NCBI GenBank assembly: GCA_946479505.1
Contig: CAMLGC010000059.1
Coordinates: forward strand, 1 to 16,624
Reading direction: 5' to 3'
Source of the DNA: an uncultured Sphingomonadaceae bacterium
GTDB lineage: Bacteria > Pseudomonadota > Alphaproteobacteria > Sphingomonadales > Sphingomonadaceae
DNA: 16,624 bases
Shown here: piece by piece, positions 1 through 8,700 of the stretch
Numbering within the stretch: position 1 is the stretch's first letter
Layout: each line of letters opens with the position of its first letter
Program-made: the position numbers and the translations under genes
Notes under the pieces: model-generated
The model's database searches: none
Told to the model about the DNA's origin: nothing
The model's input: the letters and a program-made list of their open reading frames with translations, nothing else

Positions 1-1524
1 GAACCGCTCGGGCCCGAGGATTTGCTCGCGGAGAAGCACCAGCCCGAGCGCCGATTTGAAGTAAGTGACGGGGTGGCGGTATTTTTCGCGGATGGTGTCG
101 GCGCGGGCCAGGATCGGCGGCGCGTCGGGATCGGCGAGGATCGGCAAAATCTCGTCGACCGGATTGCCGCCCTTCGGGGCATATTCGCTATCGCGCTTCG
201 GGCCATAGACGCCGCCCCCGAACTCGTCCGATTCATAGACGTCGATGAAGGTGTTGAAGCCCTCGTCCATCCAGGCGTGGCGGCGCTCGTCGAAGCCGAC
301 GATCATCGGGAACCAGCTGTGGCCGATCTCGTGCGCGCTGATCCAGAACAGCACCTTGCCCTTGTCGTCGACGCCGTCGAACACGATGCCCGGATATTCC
401 ATTCCGGCGGCCGGGCCGGCGACGTTGATCGCGGCGGGCCAGGGGTAAGGATAATATTTGGCCGAGAAGCGCTCGACCGCGTCCTTCATATATTCGGTCG
501 AGCGGCCCCAGCGATCCTGTCCCGCGCTCTCGGCCGGATAGAGCGACATCGCGAGCGCGCTCTTGCCGTCGGGCAGGTTGATCCGCGCGGCGTCCCAGGC
601 GAACACGCTCGACGCGCTCCACGCGACGTCGCGCGTGTTCTCCATCCGGAAATGCCAGGTGAGCGTGCCGTCGTGCTTGGGGCGGGTCGCCGGCTCGCCG
701 ATCTCCTGCGGACTGCGGATCATCACCGTCGCGTCGCTGTGGCGCGCCTGTTCGAGCCGCGCGATCTGCTCCTTGGTGAGCACCTCCTCGGGGTTCATCA
801 GCTTGCCCGATCCGGCGACGATCATGTCGGCGGGCACCGTCAGCCAATAATCGAATGTCCCGTATTCGAGATAGAATTCCTGCGCGAGATAGGGGAGCGG
901 GTCCCAGCCGCGGATGTCGTCATAGACGGCCATGCGCGGATACCATTGCGCGAGGTCGTAGATCTCGCCGTCGCGCGAGCGGCCCCACGCCATGCGCCCG
1001 CCATATTCGCCCGGAATCGTGAAATGATAGCCGATCGTGATGATCGCCGTCGCGCCCGGAGCGAGGGGTGCCGGCAGCCGAAGCTGCGCGCGGGTGTCGT
1101 CGATCAGCGGCGTCACCGCGGCCGCCTCGCCGCCTGTCAGCGCCACCTCGGCCGAATCGAGCGTCATCCCGCCGCTGACGCCGCGAACCGGGCCTCCGGC
1201 AGCGAGATAGCCGCGCGATTCGGGCGTATAGAGGTTCTGCTCGAGATGCAGCCACAGCACCTTCAGCGTGTCGGGGCTGTTGTTGGCGTAGGTGATCCGC
1301 ACGCTGCCGCGCAGCGCCTTGGCCTGGGTGTCGAGCGTGGCGCGGATCGCGTAGTCCGCGCGGTTCTGCCAGTAATCGGGGCCGGGCAGGCCGTTCGACG
1401 AGCGGTAGCGGTTGACCGGCTGGCCGAAATCGAGCGGCGCGAAGGTTTCGCGCGGATCGTAGCCCTGCGCCATCAGCGGCGCTCCCATCACGAGCAGCGC
1501 GAGCGCCGCCAACAGCTTGGTCAT
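1..1524 (-). CDS. M1-family zinc metallopeptidase, secreted (3' end outside window)
   Basis: Exported aminopeptidase of the M1 (gluzincin) family, expected to remove N-terminal residues from peptides in the periplasm or outside the cell. The first 508 residues are visible and the C-terminus runs off the left edge. A short signal peptide (MTKLLAALALLVMGAPLMA) starts the protein. HEIGHSW at residues 398-404 followed by exactly 18 residues and a Glu (E421, in MDEGF) gives the M1 zinc site HExxH-x18-E. GMEYPG at 374-379 occupies the place of the GxMEN exopeptidase motif, and Y488 in TYFKS fits the catalytic tyrosine. Two ATGs lie in tandem (1527 and 1524); the second is chosen because GGAG sits 6 nt before it. 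The gene is downstream of the sugar transporter on the same strand, with a hairpin between them. The family assignment is secure; substrate is unknown. Confidence 0.93.
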   Translation of the reverse strand, partial: MTKLLAALALLVMGAPLMAQGYDPRETFAPLDFGQPVNRYRSSNGLPGPDYWQNRADYAIRATLDTQAKALRGSVRITYANNSPDTLKVLWLHLEQNLYTPESRGYLAAGGPVRGVSGGMTLDSAEVALTGGEAAAVTPLIDDTRAQLRLPAPLAPGATAIITIGYHFTIPGEYGGRMAWGRSRDGEIYDLAQWYPRMAVYDDIRGWDPLPYLAQEFYLEYGTFDYWLTVPADMIVAGSGKLMNPEEVLTKEQIARLEQARHSDATVMIRSPQEIGEPATRPKHDGTLTWHFRMENTRDVAWSASSVFAWDAARINLPDGKSALAMSLYPAESAGQDRWGRSTEYMKDAVERFSAKYYPYPWPAAINVAGPAAGMEYPGIVFDGVDDKGKVLFWISAHEIGHSWFPMIVGFDERRHAWMDEGFNTFIDVYESDEFGGGVYGPKRDSEYAPKGGNPVDEILPILADPDAPPILARADTIREKYRHPVTYFKSALGLVLLREQILGPERF

Positions 1525-1558
1525 CATCCTCTCCGCGGGTCTCGTCGGCAAGGGATTA

Positions 1559-1584
1559 GGGTTGCCGCTCTCGGGCGGCAACCC
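1559..1584. terminator. Intergenic hairpin between MFS gene and M1 peptidase gene
   Basis: A perfect 10-bp inverted repeat (GGGTTGCCGC / GCGGCAACCC) with a 6-nt loop lies just past the transporter stop codon and about 35 nt before the peptidase start. In the direction of transcription (minus) it is followed by CCTAATCCC rather than a T-run, so it may be a weak terminator, an mRNA 3'-end stabiliser or an attenuator that lowers peptidase expression relative to the transporter. Confidence 0.5.
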
Positions 1585-1594
1585 GTCTTTCCGA

Positions 1595-2875
1595 TCAATG
1601 CGGACTGACGAACTCGGTCTCTTCGTCGGGGACGCGGCTGAGGCGCGCGCTTGTCGCCCGGAAGGCGAAGAAGGCGATCACGACGTACGCGACGAGCGGC
1701 ACGATGAACGCCGCCGTCAGCGATCCCGCATCGGCGATCGTGCCGGTGAGCAGCGGCAGGAACGCGCCGCCGACGATCGCGAGGCAGAGCAGCCCCGAGG
1801 TCGAGGCCTCCGACACGCCCGACCGTTCGAGCGTCAGCGTGAAGATCGTCGGGAACATGATCGAGTTGAAGAACCCGACCGCGAGCGCGGCGTAGGCGGC
1901 GCTCGGGCCGTCGGAGAATGCGACCGTGAGGCACAGCAATCCGGCGATCGACGCCGCGCCGGTGAGCAGCCGCGCCGCGGGCACGCGGGTCAGCAGGAAA
2001 CTGCCGATGAAGCGACCGACGAGCGCGCCGCCCCAATAATAATTGGCGAGCATCGCGCCGGCGGCTTCGAGCGAGACATTGAGGACGTTCGGCCGGTTGA
2101 GGAAGTTGATCATGATCGAGCCGATCGACACCTCGGCGCCGACATAGAGGAAGATCGCGACCGCGCCGAACACCGCCCAGGGCGCGCGCAGCGCCTCGAG
2201 CACGCCGCCGCTGGTGACCGGCGCCAGATGCACCGTCGCGCGCTCGATGCGGCCGCGCTGGACCCAGATGAATAGCGCCAGCAGGACGAGGAAGATCGCG
2301 ATCAGGATGAACGCATGTTCGACCGCGCCCAAGGCGGCGGCGCGGCTGGCGGAATCGGTGAATTCGCCCGCGCCGAGCACGCTCTTGTCGAGCATGATCT
2401 GCGAGCCGAAATGGACACCGAGCACGACGCCGAGCGAGTTGAACGCCTGCGCGAAGGTGAGGCGGAAATGGCTCTGCTCGGGCGCACCCAGCGCGGCCGC
2501 GAGCGGGTTGGCCGCGACCTGGAGCGCAGTGATGCCGGTGGCGAGGATGAACAAGGCGACGAGCACGACGAGATAGCTGTCGAGCACCCCGGTGAGCTGG
2601 ATCACGAGGCACGCGAACGCCATCGTGCCGAGCGCGGCCAGGATGGTGCGCACCGATCCGAGCTTGTTGAGCAACGCGGCGGCAGGAATCGAGGCGATGC
2701 CATAAGCGAGGAAGAAGGCGAACTGGGTAACGAGCGCCTCGGCATAGGAAAGCTGGAACACCGCGCGCAATGCAGCGATCAGCGGATCGTTGTTCGAGGT
2801 GATGAACCCCCAGGCGAAGAAGAGCGTGGTCACCGAGGCGAAGGCCGCGAGGACACCGCTGGACTGTCGTTGCAT
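1595..2875 (-). CDS. Sugar MFS transporter, FucP/GluP family
   Basis: Inner-membrane sugar/H+ symporter of the major facilitator superfamily, 426 residues, typical length for FucP-type fucose/glucose/galactose permeases. The start is hallmark-like (FASVTTLFFAWGFITSNNDPLI), and the chain shows about twelve hydrophobic segments with a polar central loop around the QRGRIER stretch. The motif YVGAEVSIGSIMINFL in the second half is also typical of this subfamily. The start ATG at 2875 is preferred because GGGGAG lies 9 nt upstream; an in-frame ATG at 2884 abuts that purine run and one at 2926 lies beyond the operator, so both are less likely. The gene is divergent from the GH3 gene, which suggests uptake of glucose or a related sugar released by that enzyme. 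Exact sugar is inferred, not seen. Confidence 0.92.
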   Translation of the reverse strand: MQRQSSGVLAAFASVTTLFFAWGFITSNNDPLIAALRAVFQLSYAEALVTQFAFFLAYGIASIPAAALLNKLGSVRTILAALGTMAFACLVIQLTGVLDSYLVVLVALFILATGITALQVAANPLAAALGAPEQSHFRLTFAQAFNSLGVVLGVHFGSQIMLDKSVLGAGEFTDSASRAAALGAVEHAFILIAIFLVLLALFIWVQRGRIERATVHLAPVTSGGVLEALRAPWAVFGAVAIFLYVGAEVSIGSIMINFLNRPNVLNVSLEAAGAMLANYYWGGALVGRFIGSFLLTRVPAARLLTGAASIAGLLCLTVAFSDGPSAAYAALAVGFFNSIMFPTIFTLTLERSGVSEASTSGLLCLAIVGGAFLPLLTGTIADAGSLTAAFIVPLVAYVVIAFFAFRATSARLSRVPDEETEFVSPH

Positions 2876-2904
2876 GAAACGCATCTCCCCTTTTTCGAAC
2901 GCTC

Positions 2905-2918
2905 TGTGAACGTTCTCA
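2905..2918. promoter_or_regulatory. Putative LacI-family operator between MFS and GH3 genes
   Basis: TGTGAACGTTCTCA is a 14-bp palindrome with 6 of 7 half-site positions matching and the central CG step characteristic of LacI/PurR-family operators. It lies 30 nt upstream of the transporter start and about 105 nt upstream of the GH3 start, where a repressor could block the transporter promoter or act on both divergent genes. No LacI-family gene is in the window, so the regulator would be encoded elsewhere. Confidence 0.5.
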
Positions 2919-3023
2919 TTGCGCAACTATCGCATCGATGCCAAGATGCCATCGCGGACGATGCCGATTGATTTTCGGTTGTATGAACTAGTACACTTCC
3001 AAAAAAACGCGAGGGGATGGGTC

Positions 3024-5552
3024 ATGCGGGCAATGTTTCGGGGGCGCAAGCGTCTCCTTATGTTAGCGTCAACACTTGCGACGATCGGAGGCGCGGCCGC
3101 GCTGCCGGCGCAGCAACTGCCCGCGCCGCAGACGCCCGCATCGGCGGTGGCGCATCCCGACATCTGGCCGCAGGCGCACTGGCCCTACGCCCCCGATCCC
3201 GCGCTGGAAAAGCGCATCGCCGATCTCGTCGCGCGGATGACGATTGAGGAGAAGGTCGGCCAGGTCGTTCAGGCCGATATCTCCAGCGTGACCCCCGCAG
3301 AGGTGAAGCAATACCATCTCGGCTCGGTGCTCAACGGCGGCAGCTCGGGCCCCTATGGCGACGACCTCGCGCCGCCGCAGAAATGGCTCCAGCTCGCCGA
3401 CGAATTCTATGCCGCCTCGACCGACACCTCCGATGGTGGCGTCGGCATTCCCGTCATCTGGGGTACCGACGCGGTCCACGGGGCTTCGAACATCGTCGGC
3501 GCGACGCTCTTCCCGCACAATGTCGGCCTTGGCGCGATGCACGATCCCGCGCTGATGCGGAAGATCGCCGAGGCGACCGCCGTGGAAATCCGCACCACGG
3601 GCCAGGAATGGACCTTCGCGCCCACCATCACCGTCCCGCAGGATCTGCGCTGGGGTCGCGCCTATGAAGGCTATTCGAGCGATCCGACGCTCGTCTCCGC
3701 CTATGTCGGCCAGTTCATCCGCGGCCTTCAGGGCGAGCCCAACACCGGCCCGATCCTCGCGGGGCCGCACGTCATCGCCTCGACCAAGCATTTCCTCGCA
3801 GACGGCGGCACCTTCGAGGGCCACGACCAGGGCGATGCGCGGATCAGCGAGACCGAGCTGCGTGACATTCATGGGCTCCCCTATGTCGCCGCGATTGACG
3901 CGGGCGTGCAGACGGTGATGGTCAGCTTCTCGAGCTGGAACGGCGTCAAGATGACGGGCAACAAGAGCCTGCTCACCGGTGTGCTCAAGGGGCGGATGGG
4001 GTTCGGCGGTTTTCTGGTGAGCGACTGGAACGCGCACGGTCAGGTCGAAGGCTGCACCAACCAGAGTTGCGCCAAGGCGATCAATGCCGGGCTCGACATG
4101 TACATGGCGCCCGATAGCTGGAAGCCGCTCTGGCACAGCCTGCTTGGCCAAGTGAAGGACGGCACAGTCCCGATGAAGCGGCTCGACGACGCGGTCTCGA
4201 ACATCCTGCGCGTCAAGATGCGGCTCGGCGTGTTCGAGGCGGGCAAGCCCTCCTCGCGCCTCCTCGCGGGCGAGTTCGACCAGCTCGGCAGCGCCGAGCA
4301 CCGCGCTCTCGCGCGCCAGGCGGTGCGCGAATCGCTCGTGTTGCTCAAGAATGAAGGCCACGTCCTCCCGCTCGATCCGGGCGCGAACATCCTCGTCGCC
4401 GGCGACGGCGCGGATGATGTCGCGCGTCAGTCGGGCGGATGGACGCTCTCGTGGCAGGGCACCGGCCTCGATCCGACGAACTTCCCCGGCGCGACGACGA
4501 TCTGGCAAGGGCTCGACGCCGCGGTAAAGGCGGCGGGCGGCACCGCGACGCTCTCGTCCGACGGCAGCTTCACCGGCGCCAGGCCTGACGCCGCGATCGT
4601 CGTGTTCGGCGAAAAACCCTATGCCGAGTTCCAGGGCGACCTCAAAACGCTCCAATTGAAGCCCGAGCTGCGCGGCCCGCTCGCGACGATGAAGAAGCTG
4701 AAGGCGCAGGGCATCCCTGTGGTCGCGGTCATGCTCACCGGCCGGCCGCTCTTCGTGAACCCCGAAATCAACACCGCCGACGCGTTCGTCGCCGCGTGGC
4801 TGCCGGGGTCGGAAGGCGAGGGCGTCGCCGACATGCTGCTCGCAGGCAAGGACGGCAAGGTCGCGCACGAATTCCGCGGCACATTGAGCTTCGCCTGGCC
4901 CAGGACCGCCAATGCCGACGGGCCGACGCTGTTCCCGCTCGGCTACGGCCTGAAGACCACCAGCGACGTCACCGTCCCCTTGCTCCCCGAAGATGCGGGC
5001 GTCGCGGAGACGGCCGACAGCGGCACCTTCTTTGCGCAAGGCGTCCCTGCAGCGAGCTGGTCGTTGATCGTCGCCGACGCCGCCGGGCAGCAGACGCGGA
5101 TCACAGCGGTGCCCGCGAAGGCCGCGGCGGGCCATGTCGCCGTCACCGCGACCGACCATCTCGTCCAGGAAGGCGCGCGCCGCTTTGCCTTCGACGGCGC
5201 GGCGCCCGCAACGGTCGCGCTCGCCACCCACGCCCCGATCGACGTCACCCGCGAATCCAACGGCGACGTGATGCTGGTGACGACGATGCGCGTCGATGCC
5301 GCCCCGGCCAGGCCGTTGACGCTGTCGATGCACAGCGGCGCGAAGACTGGCAGCATCCCGCTCGCGCCGCTCGGCGAGCCGGGCGCTTGGCGCACTTACG
5401 GCGTGCCGCTCAAATGCTTTGCGGGGCAGGGCGTCGACATGGCGCATGTCGAAATGCCGTTCGCACTCACCAGCTCGGGCGAGGCCACGATCAGTCTCGC
5501 GAAGGTGTCGCTGGGCACCGTCGCCGATCAGATCGTGGCATGCCCCCAATGA
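3024..5552 (+). CDS. Secreted GH3 exo-beta-glucosidase (glucan exohydrolase, ExoP-like)
   Basis: Glycoside hydrolase family 3 enzyme, predicted to release glucose from the non-reducing end of beta-glucans or cello-oligosaccharides in the periplasm or outside the cell. It has 842 residues, the usual length for the bacterial three-domain type. The order is: signal peptide with a basic n-region (MRAMFRGRKRLLML, cleavage near residue 29); TIM-barrel domain about 50-395 containing IPVIWGTDAVHG, STKHFLADGGT and the nucleophile D334 in FLVSDWNAHG; alpha/beta domain about 430-650 with GEKPYAEFQGD (residues 529-539), the region carrying the acid/base Glu in the plant-type exohydrolases; and a C-terminal beta-sandwich about 690-842, probably carbohydrate-binding. 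The ATG at 3024 is chosen for its GAGGGG 7 nt upstream and for the signal peptide. A strong terminator follows. Family is secure, linkage preference inferred. Confidence 0.94.
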   Translation: MRAMFRGRKRLLMLASTLATIGGAAALPAQQLPAPQTPASAVAHPDIWPQAHWPYAPDPALEKRIADLVARMTIEEKVGQVVQADISSVTPAEVKQYHLGSVLNGGSSGPYGDDLAPPQKWLQLADEFYAASTDTSDGGVGIPVIWGTDAVHGASNIVGATLFPHNVGLGAMHDPALMRKIAEATAVEIRTTGQEWTFAPTITVPQDLRWGRAYEGYSSDPTLVSAYVGQFIRGLQGEPNTGPILAGPHVIASTKHFLADGGTFEGHDQGDARISETELRDIHGLPYVAAIDAGVQTVMVSFSSWNGVKMTGNKSLLTGVLKGRMGFGGFLVSDWNAHGQVEGCTNQSCAKAINAGLDMYMAPDSWKPLWHSLLGQVKDGTVPMKRLDDAVSNILRVKMRLGVFEAGKPSSRLLAGEFDQLGSAEHRALARQAVRESLVLLKNEGHVLPLDPGANILVAGDGADDVARQSGGWTLSWQGTGLDPTNFPGATTIWQGLDAAVKAAGGTATLSSDGSFTGARPDAAIVVFGEKPYAEFQGDLKTLQLKPELRGPLATMKKLKAQGIPVVAVMLTGRPLFVNPEINTADAFVAAWLPGSEGEGVADMLLAGKDGKVAHEFRGTLSFAWPRTANADGPTLFPLGYGLKTTSDVTVPLLPEDAGVAETADSGTFFAQGVPAASWSLIVADAAGQQTRITAVPAKAAAGHVAVTATDHLVQEGARRFAFDGAAPATVALATHAPIDVTRESNGDVMLVTTMRVDAAPARPLTLSMHSGAKTGSIPLAPLGEPGAWRTYGVPLKCFAGQGVDMAHVEMPFALTSSGEATISLAKVSLGTVADQIVACPQ

Positions 5553-5622
5553 CTTGTCGTCCCGCCAAGCCTTCCCAGGGACGGTCAAGGGCCGCGATGC
5601 GGTGACGCGCGCGGCATCTCTG

Positions 5623-5664
5623 AGGCGTGGTTCGGCACCTTCCCGCCGGACCACGCCTGTTTTT
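5623..5664 (+). terminator. Strong rho-independent terminator after GH3 gene
   Basis: A 14-bp stem (AGGCGTGGTTCGGC pairing with GCCGGACCACGCCT, one G-T wobble) encloses an 8-nt loop, followed by G and five T residues. It lies 70 nt after the GH3 stop and about 94 nt before the GH2 start, so GH3 is probably a single-gene transcript and the GH2 operon should have its own promoter in 5665-5745. I could not identify that promoter with confidence. Confidence 0.88.
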
Positions 5665-5757
5665 GGGTTTGTCGCCCCCGATGCCGGAGCGTGATCGCGC
5701 GCATCGCGGACAAGATCGGACCGGCCGGCACAGAACGATAAGCGAGGGGGAGAGGGG

Positions 5758-8700
5758 ATGCGGTATTTCGGGCGGATCGTGGGTACGGTCGCGGTGGCGA
5801 TTGCCGTGCCGGTGCTGGCGGACGTGCCGCCCAATGGCGGTCCCTATGATGCGCATTTCATGCCCGGCGGGATCGGCATCACGCGCGAGCTCGGCGACGC
5901 GACCGTCGCCGCCGCGGGGCACCCGTTCACGCTTTCTGCATGGGTCAATTCCGATGCGCGGCAGCGGGGCGCGGTGCCGCTGATCGCGCTCGGCGATCCG
6001 GCGGGCGCATGCCGCTGCCTCGAATTGCGCGCCGGGCGTCCCGCCTTCGCCGATCTCGTCGCGGGCGCGCCGCTCGAGGCGGGCGTCTGGACGCACGTCA
6101 GCCTCGTCTCGGACGGGCAGCGCGCGACCCTTTACGTCGACGGCAAACGGGCGGCGAGCGGCGCGGTCGCAAGCGGCGCGGTGCCGCCCACGGCAGGGGT
6201 CGCGTCCGTTGTCGAAGCGCGGCCGCATTTCGGCGGCACGCTGCTCGGCGCGACGATCGACGACGCGGCGCTTTCGGCGAAGGAGGTCGCGGCCGCGGCG
6301 GCCGATCGCCCGAATTTCGCCGCCGCGCACGTGCTCCAGGTCGGCGTCGGCTGGCCGTTCCAGAAGAGCGCCAATATCGGGCTCACCGAGCAGCAGGACC
6401 CCTGGACGCTGCCGCACGCCAAAGCCGAAATCTCCGAGCCTGTGGCCAAGCCCTTGCCCGATCTGCCGCCGCTTGCCCCGTCGGGCGTCGATCGCTGGCG
6501 GATCAACGGCTGGCGGCTCGCCCCCGCGCCCGAGGTGAGGGCCGACGGCGCGGCGCTCTCGCGGTCGGGCTTTGACGACAGCGCCTGGTACGCCGCGACC
6601 GTCCCCGGCACGGTGCTGACGACGCTCGTCGATCGCGGGGTCTATCCCGATCCGTATTACGGCCTCAACAACATGGCGATCCCGGAAAGCCTCGCGCGGC
6701 AGGATTACTGGTATCGCACCCGTTTCACCGCGCCGGCCGAGGCCGCAGGCAAGGCGCTGACGCTCGTCTTCAACGGCATCAACTACGCCTCCGAGGTATG
6801 GCTCAACGGCGCGCATCTCGGCGGCACCGAGGGCGCATTCATCCGCGGCCAGTTTCCGATTCGGCCGATCGCGGGTGAAAACGTGATCGCGGTTCGCGTC
6901 TCGCCGCCGCCACACCCCGGCATCCCGCACGAACAATCGATCGAGGGCGGGGTCGGCCCCAATGGCGGGTCGCTCGCGATCGACGGCCCCACCTTCATCG
7001 CCACCGAAGGCTGGGACTGGATCCCCGGAATCCGCGATCGCGACACCGGCATCTGGCTTCCCGTCGAGCTCGAGGCGCATGGCGACGTGCGGATCGGCGA
7101 CCCGCACGTCGTCACCGATCTGCCGCTGCCGAACACCGAACACGCCGACATCTACCTGACCGTGCCCATCACCAACTCAGCCGCGGCGCCGGTGCCTGTG
7201 ATCGTGCGTGCGGCATTCGACGGCGTGACGGTCGAAAAGCCCGTCACTGCCCCGCCCGGAACGAGCAGCGTGGCGCTCACCCCCGCCGAGTTCGAGGCGC
7301 TGCGTGTCGAGCACCCGACATTGTGGTGGCCCAACGGCTACGGCGATCCCGCGCTTCACAATCTCACGCTCACCGCTGCGATCGACGGCGCGGTGTCGGA
7401 CACCAGGCGCCTGCGCTTCGGCATCCGTGAAGTAAGCTACGATCTCTCGCTGTTCGATTCGACCGGCCACCTCCGCCGCGTCACCGTCCAGCCGACCAAC
7501 GGCGCGCTGCGACACGAGAAGCTGATCGACGTGCGCCACGAGGGCATCAAGCAGAGCCCGCGCGGCTGGGCCGAATCGTTCACCCCCGCCGGCGAGAGCT
7601 CCGACGCCGTCACGGACGCGAGCGCCGATGCGCTCCCCGAGCCCCACCTCCTGATCCGCGTCAACGGCGTCAAGATCGCCACCCGGGGCGGTAACTGGGG
7701 CATGGACGACGCGATGAAGCAGGTGCGCCGCGATCGGCTCGAACCCTATTTCCGCCTCCAGCGCGAGGCGCACATGAACGTCATCCGAAACTGGATGGGC
7801 AACAACGACGAGGAGCAGTTCTACGATCTCGCCGACGAATACGGCGTGATGGTCTTGAACGATTTCTGGCAATCGACGCAGAACTACCAGATCGAGCCCG
7901 AGGACCCGCAAATCTTCCTCGCCAACGCGCGCGATGTGATCTCGCGCTACCGCAACCATCCCTCGATCGTCGTCTGGTTCGGTCGCAACGAGGGCGTGCC
8001 CTATCCGACGCTCAACGAGGGGCTCGATGACCTTGTTTTCGAACTCGACGGCACGCGCTGGTACACGGGCAGCTCGAACAGCGTGAACCTGCAAGGCTCG
8101 GGGCCGTACGATTACCGCCCGCCGGCCGGCTATTTCACCGATCTCGCGACCGGCTTTTCGGTCGAGACCGGCACGCCCTCGCTGTCGACGCTCGAATCGA
8201 TCCGCGCGTGGATTCCGGAGCCCGATCGCTGGCCGCTGTCGGACACGCTTGCCTATCATGACTGGCATTTCAGCGGGAATGGCGACACGAAGACGTTCAT
8301 GGACGCGCTCGATACGATGTTCGGCGCCGCGACCAGCCTCGCGGATTTCGAGCGCAAGGCGCAGATGATGAACCTCGAGACGCACCAGGCGATGTACGAG
8401 GGCTTCCTCGGGCACCTGTGGACCAGGAACAGCGGGCGGCTGCTATGGATGACGCACCCCGCCTGGCCGTCCAACGCGTGGCAGCTCTATAGCTGGGATT
8501 ACGACACGTCGGCCGCTTATTACGGCGCCAAGAAAGCGACCGAGCCGCTTCACGTCCAGCTCAACCTTCCGGGCAACGAGCTGGTGGTTCTCAACACCAC
8601 GCGACAGAACCGCACGGGGCTGATTGCGACCACCACGGTCGTGGGCCTCGACAACGCCGAGCTGTTCACACGCACCGATCGCGTCGACGCGCTTGCCAAC

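Noticed and set aside
22..1608. Long open plus-strand frame (528 codons) opposite the M1 peptidase gene
   Set aside because: Arg/Ala/Asp-rich with no family resemblance; the minus strand carries the complete M1 zinc-site spacing. A GC-skew shadow frame.
2876..2926. N-terminal extension of the MFS transporter and GH3 from more distant in-frame ATGs (2926 and 2919)
   Set aside because: These would place coding sequence through the operator region and before the signal peptide; better ribosome-binding sites support starts at 2875 and 3024.
5553..5622. Short inverted repeats (CGTCCC/GGGACG and GCCGCG/CGCGGC) after the GH3 stop
   Set aside because: Only 6-bp stems with large loops in very GC-rich DNA; the adjacent 14-bp T-tailed hairpin explains termination.
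3069..5834. 921-codon open minus-strand frame opposite the GH3 gene
   Set aside because: Low-complexity Arg/Gly/Asp/Val composition and no ribosome-binding site or domain; the plus strand encodes an intact GH3 enzyme. Typical in high-GC DNA.
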